Source: Pseudomonas sp. efr-133-TYG-5 (lineage in GTDB: Bacteria; Pseudomonadota; Gammaproteobacteria; Pseudomonadales; Pseudomonadaceae). Taken from it: DNA of 64,000 bases. Both the position numbers and the translations under genes were made by a program. A model generated the notes under the pieces. The model ran no database searches and had not been told where the DNA came from. It saw only the letters and a list, made by a program, of their open reading frames with translations. The stretch is from positions 1-64,000 of the forward strand of contig NZ_JARVSM010000008.1 of NCBI RefSeq assembly GCF_030209175.1. Direction: 5' to 3'. This document shows positions 53,229-60,368 of the stretch, one piece after another; positions within the stretch are counted from its first letter, which is position 1, and every line of letters begins with the position of its first letter.

Positions 53229-54608
53229 TCAGTCCAGTAGAGAAAGGGTGACGGGCGTCAGGTGATTGTCCTCGACGCGCACTTGCAGTTCGCCTTCGCC
53301 GAGCCTGGCCTTGAGGCGCTGGCCGGTGTGGGTCTGCGCGGCATGGCGGATCGCGTTGCCGCGCTCGTCGAGCAGAATGCTGTAGCCCCGACCGAGGGTC
53401 GCCAGCGGGCTGACCACATGCAGCGTCTGCATCTGGCTGTGCAATTGCAGGCGGCGGCTTTTCAGGCCTTCGCGCATGGCCCGCGGCAGGCGTTCAGCAA
53501 GGCTGTCGAGACGCTGGCGGAGCAGGGCCAGGTGCCGTCCCGGATGCTGCCCGGCGAGCCGGGTTTCCAGACGAATCAAGCGTTCGCGGCGGGTATTGAG
53601 CTGGCGTTCGAAGGCGCGGCGCATGCGCATGTCCAGATCGTCCAGGCGCTGCGCCTGCTGACGCAGGCGTTCGCCGGGGTGGCGCAGGCGTCGGGCCATG
53701 CCTTCGAGGCGCAGGCGATCACGCATCAGGCGGTCACGCATGCGCATCACCAGGCGCCGGTGCAGGCTGTCGACCTGGCGGATCAGATGGCTGGAGTCAG
53801 GCGCCAGCAGTTCGGCGGCGGCGGACGGCGTGGGGGCGCGCACGTCGGCGACGAAGTCGCTGATCGACACGTCGGTTTCATGGCCGACGGCGCTGACAAT
53901 CGGCGTCACGCAGGCATCTACCGCACGGGCCACGGCTTCTTCGTTGAAGCACCAGAGGTCTTCCAGCGAGCCACCGCCGCGCGCCAGGATCAGCGCATCG
54001 AAGCCACGGGCATCGGCCAGTTTCAGCGCGCGGACAATCTGCGCGGTGGCCTCGCGGCCCTGCACGGCGGTCGGAATCAGGGTCAGTTGCACCTGCGGCG
54101 CACGGCGGCGGAACACGCTGATGATGTCGCGGATCACTGCGCCGGTCGGCGAACTGATAATGCCGATGCGCTGCGGATGTGCCGGCAGCGGCACTTTGCG
54201 CTCGGCGCTGAACAGGCCTTCGGCGCTGAGCTTTTCCTTCAGGGCATCGAAGGCCAGGCGCAGCGCGCCGTCGCCTGCCGGCTCCACGGTATCGAGGATC
54301 AGCTGATAGTCGCCACGACCTTCGAACAGCGAAACCTTGCCGCGCACCTTGACCGCCAGGCCATCCTTCAGCGCCTGGCGCACCCGCGCCGCGTTCTGCC
54401 GGAACAGCGCACAGCGCACCTGGGCGCCGCTGTCCTTGAGGGTGAAATACACGTGGCCCGACGCCGGGCGGGCGAGGTTGGAGATTTCGCCTTCGACCCA
54501 GATGTTGCTGAACACGTCTTCGAGCAACACCCGCGCGCGGCCGTTGAGCTGGCTGACAGTCAGGACTTCGCGGTCGAGGCCGAGTCTTGCAAAGGGATCT
54601 TTAATCAT
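53229..54608 (-). CDS. xseA: Exodeoxyribonuclease VII large subunit
   Basis: This 459-residue nuclease subunit has an N-terminal OB fold (FSNIWVEGEISNLARPASGH), a catalytic domain (ARGGGSLEDLWCFNEEAVAR, VSAVGHETDVSISDFVADVR) and a long coiled-coil Arg/Leu-rich region (about 280-400). With XseB it degrades single-stranded DNA. Transcription probably continues into the M23 peptidase gene three bases on. Confidence 0.96.
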   Translation of the reverse strand: MIKDPFARLGLDREVLTVSQLNGRARVLLEDVFSNIWVEGEISNLARPASGHVYFTLKDSGAQVRCALFRQNAARVRQALKDGLAVKVRGKVSLFEGRGDYQLILDTVEPAGDGALRLAFDALKEKLSAEGLFSAERKVPLPAHPQRIGIISSPTGAVIRDIISVFRRRAPQVQLTLIPTAVQGREATAQIVRALKLADARGFDALILARGGGSLEDLWCFNEEAVARAVDACVTPIVSAVGHETDVSISDFVADVRAPTPSAAAELLAPDSSHLIRQVDSLHRRLVMRMRDRLMRDRLRLEGMARRLRHPGERLRQQAQRLDDLDMRMRRAFERQLNTRRERLIRLETRLAGQHPGRHLALLRQRLDSLAERLPRAMREGLKSRRLQLHSQMQTLHVVSPLATLGRGYSILLDERGNAIRHAAQTHTGQRLKARLGEGELQVRVEDNHLTPVTLSLLD

Positions 54609-54618
54609 GGGGCGCAGT

Positions 54619-55509
54619 TTAAAGGCTTTCGCCGCGGAATGTCTGGAGGAAGTGTTGCACCAAGGGCGGCGGATCTTGCCGACAGGCGAGGGCCACGGTG
54701 CTCTGGCAATCGGCCCCGGCCAGCGGCAGAAAGCTTACCCCGGGCGGCGCGAGGTCCTGCATCGACTGCGGTAGCAGGGCGATGCCGAATCCGCCCTGGA
54801 TCAGCTGTAACTGAGTGGTCTTGCGCGACATCACCCGTGCCGCTTTCGGAAAGAAACCCTGGCGCATGCACAGCTCGGCACATAAATAGCTCAGCCCGCC
54901 GCGTTGCGGATGGGGAATGGAAATGAACGCTTCGTCCTTCAATTGCGCCAGCTCGACGCGGGTTGCCCGCGCCAGGCGATGATCGGCCGGCACCGCCAGC
55001 AGTAGCGGCTCGGTAAACAGCGGCAGCAGCTGAATGCCGTCGCGCTGGCGCAACACCGGCAGGCGCAACAGGCCGATATCGAGGCGGCCCTCGGCCAGTT
55101 CCTCCAGTTGCGCCTCCGAGGACAGTTTGCCGATGTCCAGCGAAACCCCGGGCTGGCGCTCGAGGTAAGCGCCGATGCCCGCCAGCACGCGCCCACTGAT
55201 CGGCACCGTGCTGGAGTGGCTCAGGCGCAGGGTGCCGAGCTGGCCGTTGCCGACCTCGGTGGCCATGGCGCTGGCCTTGTTCAGTTCGTTGAGCAGATTC
55301 CTCGCCCGCGGCAAAAATGCCTGGCCTGCCGCCGTCAGCCGGGGCTGGCGCGCGGTGCGTTCGAACAGCGGCGTCTGCAGGCGGGTTTCCATGTCCTTGA
55401 TCTGCCGGCTCAAGGCCGATTGCGCGATGAACAGGCGCTCAGCGGCAGCACTGAAACTGCCGCACTCGGCGATTTCCACGAAGTAGCGCAGTTGACGGGT
55501 CGAGAGCAC
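54619..55509 (-). CDS. LysR-family transcriptional regulator
   Basis: This 296-residue regulator has an N-terminal helix-turn-helix (LRYFVEIAECGSFSAAAERL, then LFIAQSALSRQIKDMETRLQ) and an effector domain (about 90-290). Its start is GTG 55509, with AAAAGG upstream; the frame extends to 55560 without signals. It is divergent from the TauE-like exporter gene 100 bp away, which is its likely target. Confidence 0.9.
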   Translation of the reverse strand: MLSTRQLRYFVEIAECGSFSAAAERLFIAQSALSRQIKDMETRLQTPLFERTARQPRLTAAGQAFLPRARNLLNELNKASAMATEVGNGQLGTLRLSHSSTVPISGRVLAGIGAYLERQPGVSLDIGKLSSEAQLEELAEGRLDIGLLRLPVLRQRDGIQLLPLFTEPLLLAVPADHRLARATRVELAQLKDEAFISIPHPQRGGLSYLCAELCMRQGFFPKAARVMSRKTTQLQLIQGGFGIALLPQSMQDLAPPGVSFLPLAGADCQSTVALACRQDPPPLVQHFLQTFRGESL

Positions 55510-55609
55510 CAGGTATGCCTTTTTCAGATGGGTGAGCGGCTTTGAACATATTAGTCGCAACGCTGGCCGCTGGCTAAAGTCATCACAGGCTTATAGAGGG
55601 AGCGGATTG

Positions 55610-56377
55610 ATGAGTGTGCTGGGGTTGTTGAGTGAATGGTCGTGGGGGCCGGGTGGCTGGGCGCTGGTCGGGCTGGGTATTGTGCTGGCCTATATCGTGT
55701 TCGGCATTGCCGGGTTCGGCACGGCGCTGGTGGCGGGGCCGATGCTGATTGTGTTCATGCCGTTGTCGAAGATCGTGCCGTTGCTGGTGCTGCTGGATTT
55801 CGTCGCCGCGTTCGGCAACCTGTTGCCGTCGCGGCGAGACGTGGCCCGGCCCGAGTTGCTGCGGCTGCTGCCGTGCATGGCGGTGGGCTGCACGCTGGGG
55901 GTGATATTCCTGCTCAACCTCAAATCCGATCTGTTGCTGCTGTTGATGGGGCTGTTCATCAGCGCCTACGCGGTCTACAGCCTGTGGGTGAAAACCCGGC
56001 CGGCACAGCTGTCCGCCGCCTGGGCGGTGCCGATGGGCACCGTGGGCGGTTTGTTCGGCGCGTTGTTCGGCAGCGGCGGCTTTCTATATGCGATCTACCT
56101 CAACAGCCGCCTGCCGAAGGAGGCGGCCCGGGCCACGCAAAGTGCCCTGATCAGTTGCAGTACCGTGGTGCGCCTGAGCCTGTTCGCCCTCGCCGGCGTG
56201 TATGCCGAGCTACCCTTGTTGATGCTCGCGCTGTGCCTGCTGCCAGCCATGGCGCTGGGCCTGTGGATCGGCCGGCGGCTGACCCTGCGCCTGTCCCGCG
56301 AGGCCTTCGTGCGGCTGGTGACCTGGCTGGTGCTGGCCAGCGGCATCGCGTTGATAGTCCGCTACCTGAGCACTTGA
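55610..56377 (+). CDS. TauE/SafE-family sulfite/sulfonate exporter
   Basis: This 255-residue integral membrane protein has about eight hydrophobic helices in two repeats. It shows the family's first-repeat glycine-rich block FGIAGFGTALVAGPMLIVF and the second-repeat TVGGLFGALFGSGGFLYAIY. The family exports sulfite, sulfonates or other small acids. ATG 55610 has GAGGGAG upstream. A divergent LysR gene sits next door. Confidence 0.88.
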   Translation: MSVLGLLSEWSWGPGGWALVGLGIVLAYIVFGIAGFGTALVAGPMLIVFMPLSKIVPLLVLLDFVAAFGNLLPSRRDVARPELLRLLPCMAVGCTLGVIFLLNLKSDLLLLLMGLFISAYAVYSLWVKTRPAQLSAAWAVPMGTVGGLFGALFGSGGFLYAIYLNSRLPKEAARATQSALISCSTVVRLSLFALAGVYAELPLLMLALCLLPAMALGLWIGRRLTLRLSREAFVRLVTWLVLASGIALIVRYLST

Positions 56378-56471
56378 CCGGATTTCGTCAGGGATTAAGC
56401 TGCCGGCCGCAATTCCTTTTGCAGCTCACTTCTGCAAAGGTTTATCTCGGTATTTGCAGCAGGCTTGCACC

Positions 56472-57020
56472 ATGAACTCGCAAAGCATCATCGTCCCGAA
56501 AATCTCCACCCTGCCGGTCCACGAGCCCCGGGCCCGGGCGATCGTGCGCTGGCTGGTGCGCAAGAACATCGTCGAGGAAGAACTGACCACCTGCGGCCGC
56601 ACCGGCAATCGCATGGCGCATGCCCTGGCGGACGGTGCGCGGGCGGTGGTGTTGCATCCCGAGGCGCTGCCGTTCGGTGAACCGGTCAATGGCCTGGAGA
56701 TCATCACCAAACGCTGCATCTATACCCCGGCCAAGGGGTTTCTCGAAGAGGCCGGTTGCGCCGAGTGCCGCCGCGAAGTCGGCGAGGCGCTGTTCGAAAG
56801 CCTGGAAGACTGGATGCCGGGGCGTACCGATAACTTCACCTGCCCAGAGTGCGGCCACGAAGACGACATCAACGGCTTTCTGTATTTGCAGGAGTGTGCG
56901 TTTTCCAACCTGGGATTCATCTTCAACAACTGGCTGGAAGCCGGCTTCAAGCAGAGTTTTATCGACGAGTTCGCCGATTGGCTGGATCAACCTGTCTCCT
57001 GGGTCAAGGTGGAGCTGTAG
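56472..57020 (+). CDS. Zinc-ribbon-like protein of unknown function
   Basis: This 182-residue cytoplasmic protein has two CxxC motifs, AGCAECRREVGEAL (about 101-115) and FTCPECGHEDDINGF (about 124-138), the spacing of a small zinc ribbon. The C-terminal part (LQECAFSNLGFIFNNWLEAG) is helical and aromatic-rich. Nothing like a transporter ATPase domain (Walker A/B) is present. ATG 56472 is preferred. It precedes guaB by 116 bp. Confidence 0.75.
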   Translation: MNSQSIIVPKISTLPVHEPRARAIVRWLVRKNIVEEELTTCGRTGNRMAHALADGARAVVLHPEALPFGEPVNGLEIITKRCIYTPAKGFLEEAGCAECRREVGEALFESLEDWMPGRTDNFTCPECGHEDDINGFLYLQECAFSNLGFIFNNWLEAGFKQSFIDEFADWLDQPVSWVKVEL

Positions 57021-57136
57021 CGGCCGCGGTTCCCGTACATCAGCAACATCGATAATAGACAGAGTTTTACATTGAACAGCAGGGGGTGTCTGACTATAAT
57101 GGCGCGCTTCCATTTTCCCGCTCGGGAGCCCCCGCG

Positions 57137-58606
57137 ATGCTGCGTATCAGCCAAGAAGCTCTGACCTTCGACGACATTCTTTTAGTGCCCGGTTATTCCG
57201 AGGTTCTTCCTAACGAAGTCAGTCTCAAGACCCGCCTTACCCGTGGCATCGAGCTGAACATTCCTCTGGTTTCTGCCGCCATGGACACCGTTACCGAAGC
57301 CCGTCTGGCAATCGCCATGGCTCAGGAAGGTGGCATCGGCATTATCCACAAGAACATGACCATCGAGCAGCAAGCTGCCGAAGTGCGCAAGGTCAAGAAG
57401 TTCGAAGCCGGTGTGGTCAAGGACCCTATCACCATCGAGGCCGATGCCACGGTGCGTGATCTGTTCGAATTGACCCGCATGCACAATATTTCCGGCGTTC
57501 CGGTGCTGCACGATGGCGACCTGGTCGGCATCGTCACCTCCCGTGACGTACGTTTCGAAAGCCGTCTGGACGCCAGTGTGCGTGAAGTGATGACGCCCAA
57601 AGAGCGTCTGGTCACGGTCAAGGAAGGCGCCGACAAGAACGACGTCCGCGAACTGCTGCACAAGCACCGCATCGAGCGCGTGCTGATCGTCGACGACAAA
57701 TTCGCCCTCAAGGGCATGATGACCGTAAACGACATCGAAAAAGCCAAGGCTTATCCGCTGGCCAGCAAGGACGATCAAGGTCGCCTGCGCGTGGGCGCCG
57801 CCGTCGGTACCGGTAAAGACACCGGTGACCGCGTTGCCGCCCTGGTCAATGCCGGTGTGGACGTGGTGGTGGTCGACACCGCCCACGGTCACTCCAAGGG
57901 TGTGATCGACCGCGTTCGCTGGGTCAAGGAGAACTTCCCGGAAGTGCAGGTGATCGGCGGCAACATCGCCACCGGCGCAGCCGCCAAGGCCCTGGCCGAA
58001 GCCGGCGCCGATGCCGTCAAGGTCGGTATCGGTCCTGGCTCGATCTGCACCACCCGTATCGTCGCCGGTGTCGGCGTGCCGCAAATCAGCGCCATCGCCA
58101 ACGTCGCCGCCGCCCTTGAAGGCACCGGCGTACCGTTGATCGCCGACGGCGGTATCCGTTTCTCCGGTGACCTGTCCAAGGCCATCGTGGCCGGTGCCTC
58201 CTGCGTGATGATGGGCTCGATGTTCGCCGGTACCGAAGAGGCCCCGGGCGAGATCGAACTGTTCCAGGGCCGTTCGTACAAGGCTTACCGCGGCATGGGT
58301 TCGCTGGGTGCGATGTCCCAGGCGCAGGGTTCCTCCGACCGCTACTTCCAGGACTCCTCGGCAGGCGCCGAGAAACTGGTTCCGGAAGGCATCGAAGGCC
58401 GTGTGCCGTACAAGGGCACCCTGAGCGCGATCATCCACCAGCTGATGGGCGGCCTGCGTTCCTCGATGGGTTACACCGGCAGCGCCAACATCGAAGAAAT
58501 GCGCACCAAGCCTGAGTTCGTGCGGATCACCGGTGCCGGCATGGCCGAATCCCACGTCCACGACGTACAGATCACCAAGGAAGCGCCAAACTACCGCGTA
58601 GGTTGA
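57137..58606 (+). CDS. guaB: Inosine-5'-monophosphate dehydrogenase
   Basis: This 489-residue enzyme oxidises IMP to XMP. The catalytic Cys loop is GPGSICTTRIVAGVG, a CBS pair inserted at about 95-200 regulates it, and the flap YRGMGSLGAMSQAQGSSDRY is present. ATG 57137 (MLRISQEALTFDDI) is the family start. It forms a pair with guaA. Confidence 0.97.
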   Translation: MLRISQEALTFDDILLVPGYSEVLPNEVSLKTRLTRGIELNIPLVSAAMDTVTEARLAIAMAQEGGIGIIHKNMTIEQQAAEVRKVKKFEAGVVKDPITIEADATVRDLFELTRMHNISGVPVLHDGDLVGIVTSRDVRFESRLDASVREVMTPKERLVTVKEGADKNDVRELLHKHRIERVLIVDDKFALKGMMTVNDIEKAKAYPLASKDDQGRLRVGAAVGTGKDTGDRVAALVNAGVDVVVVDTAHGHSKGVIDRVRWVKENFPEVQVIGGNIATGAAAKALAEAGADAVKVGIGPGSICTTRIVAGVGVPQISAIANVAAALEGTGVPLIADGGIRFSGDLSKAIVAGASCVMMGSMFAGTEEAPGEIELFQGRSYKAYRGMGSLGAMSQAQGSSDRYFQDSSAGAEKLVPEGIEGRVPYKGTLSAIIHQLMGGLRSSMGYTGSANIEEMRTKPEFVRITGAGMAESHVHDVQITKEAPNYRVG

Positions 58607-58631
58607 GGCTTCAAGCAAATCATCAAGCAAC

Positions 58632-58654
58632 CGGGGCTGTTTTATTCAGCCCCG
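58632..58654 (+). other. Hairpin between guaB and guaA
   Basis: CGGGGCTG (58632-58639) pairs with CAGCCCCG (58647-58654) around a 7-base loop, with no U-run. It lies 25 bp after guaB in the 99-bp gap; it may protect the guaB mRNA end rather than terminate. Confidence 0.6.
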
Positions 58655-58705
58655 AGTTGTTTCTGAATCAAGACTGTTTCTGAATTACTTAGACGAGACT
58701 GAATC

Positions 58706-60283
58706 ATGGCCCTCGACATTCACGCTCACCGCATCCTGATCCTCGACTTCGGTTCCCAGTACACCCAGCTGATCGCCCGCCGCGTGCGCGAGATCGGCGT
58801 GTACTGCGAACTGCACCCGTTCGACATGGACGAAGATGCGATCCGCGAATTCGCTCCGAAAGGCGTCATCCTCGCCGGCGGTCCCGAGTCCGTGCATGAA
58901 GCCAACAGCCCTCGCTGCCCGCAAGCCGTGTTTGACCTCGGCGTGCCGGTCTTCGGTATCTGCTACGGTATGCAGACCATGGCCGAGCAACTGGGCGGCA
59001 AGGTCGAAGGTTCCGAGCTGCGTGAGTTCGGTTACGCCCGTGTCGACGTGGTCGGCAAGAGCCGCCTGCTCGACGGCATCGAAGACCACATCGACGCCGA
59101 CGGCCTGTTCGGTCTCGACGTGTGGATGAGCCACGGTGACAAGGTCACCAAGATGCCGGAAGACTTCCACATCCTGGCCAGTACCCCGAGCTGCCCGATC
59201 GCTGGCATGTTCAACGACGAGCGTGCCTACTACGGCGTGCAGTTCCACCCGGAAGTGACCCACACCAAGCAGGGCGGTCGCATCCTGTCGCGCTTCATCC
59301 TCGACATCTGCGGCTGCGAAGCGCTGTGGACCCCGTCGAAGATTGCCGAAGACGCCATCGCCAACATCCGCGCCCAGGTCGGCACCGACAACGTGCTGCT
59401 GGGCCTGTCCGGCGGTGTCGATTCCTCGGTGGTTGCGGCGCTGCTGCACAAGGCCATCGGCGATCAGCTGACGTGCGTATTCGTCGACAACGGCCTGCTG
59501 CGCCTGCACGAAGGTGAGCAAGTGATGGCCATGTTCGCCGAGAACATGGGCGTCAAAGTGATCCGCGCCAACGCCGAAGAGCAGTTCCTCAGCAACCTGG
59601 CCGGCGAAGCCGACCCGGAGAAGAAGCGCAAGATCATCGGGCGTACCTTCATCGACGTGTTCGATGCCGAATCCTGCAAGCTGGAAAACATCAAGTACCT
59701 GGCCCAAGGCACGATCTACCCGGACGTGATCGAGTCGGCTGGCGCGAAAAGCGGCAAGGCGCACGTGATCAAGTCGCACCACAACGTGGGCGGCCTGCCG
59801 GAAGAAATGAACCTGAAACTGGTCGAGCCACTGCGCGAACTGTTCAAGGACGAAGTCCGTCGTCTCGGCCTGGAGCTGGGCCTGCCGTACGACATGGTCT
59901 ACCGTCACCCGTTCCCGGGCCCGGGCCTGGGCGTGCGCATCCTCGGTGAAGTGAAGAAGGAATACGCCGACCTGCTGCGTCGTGCCGACCACATCTTCAT
60001 CGAAGAACTGCGCAAGGCCGACTGGTACCACAAGGTCAGCCAGGCTTTCGTGGTGTTCCAGCCAGTGAAATCGGTGGGCGTGGTCGGCGACGGCCGTCGT
60101 TACGCCTGGGTCGTGGCCCTGCGTGCCGTGGAAACCATCGACTTCATGACCGCGCGTTGGGCACACCTGCCTTACGAACTGCTGGAAACCGTTTCCGGCC
60201 GCATCATCAATGAAATCGAAGGCATCTCCCGCGTCACCTACGACGTGTCGAGCAAGCCGCCGGCGACCATTGAGTGGGAATGA
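58706..60283 (+). CDS. guaA: GMP synthase (glutamine-hydrolysing)
   Basis: This 525-residue enzyme has an N-terminal class I glutamine amidotransferase domain (Cys in FGICYGMQTMAEQLGG, His in VQFHPEVTHT), an ATP-pyrophosphatase domain with P-loop LLGLSGGVDSSVVAAL and a C-terminal dimerisation domain. It converts XMP to GMP, completing the guaBA pathway. Confidence 0.98.
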   Translation: MALDIHAHRILILDFGSQYTQLIARRVREIGVYCELHPFDMDEDAIREFAPKGVILAGGPESVHEANSPRCPQAVFDLGVPVFGICYGMQTMAEQLGGKVEGSELREFGYARVDVVGKSRLLDGIEDHIDADGLFGLDVWMSHGDKVTKMPEDFHILASTPSCPIAGMFNDERAYYGVQFHPEVTHTKQGGRILSRFILDICGCEALWTPSKIAEDAIANIRAQVGTDNVLLGLSGGVDSSVVAALLHKAIGDQLTCVFVDNGLLRLHEGEQVMAMFAENMGVKVIRANAEEQFLSNLAGEADPEKKRKIIGRTFIDVFDAESCKLENIKYLAQGTIYPDVIESAGAKSGKAHVIKSHHNVGGLPEEMNLKLVEPLRELFKDEVRRLGLELGLPYDMVYRHPFPGPGLGVRILGEVKKEYADLLRRADHIFIEELRKADWYHKVSQAFVVFQPVKSVGVVGDGRRYAWVVALRAVETIDFMTARWAHLPYELLETVSGRIINEIEGISRVTYDVSSKPPATIEWE

Positions 60284-60321
60284 TCCCGCGCCAGCCCTGA
60301 TGGCTTGAGCGTCTGCTCTGC

Positions 60322-60361
60322 AAAAGGCCGCGTGAACAGTGTTGTTCACGCGGCCTTTTTG
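60322..60361. terminator. Terminator between guaA and the toxin-like gene
   Basis: AAAAGGCCGCGTGAACA (60322-60338) and TGTTCACGCGGCCTTTTT form a stem of about 17 bp with A and T tracts on both sides. It ends guaA on the plus strand and the convergent toxin-like gene on the minus strand. Confidence 0.95.
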
Positions 60362-60368
60362 TTGGTGC

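Noticed and set aside
58632..58654. Terminator between guaB and guaA
   Set aside because: Stem is good but there is no U-run, so it is recorded only as a hairpin.
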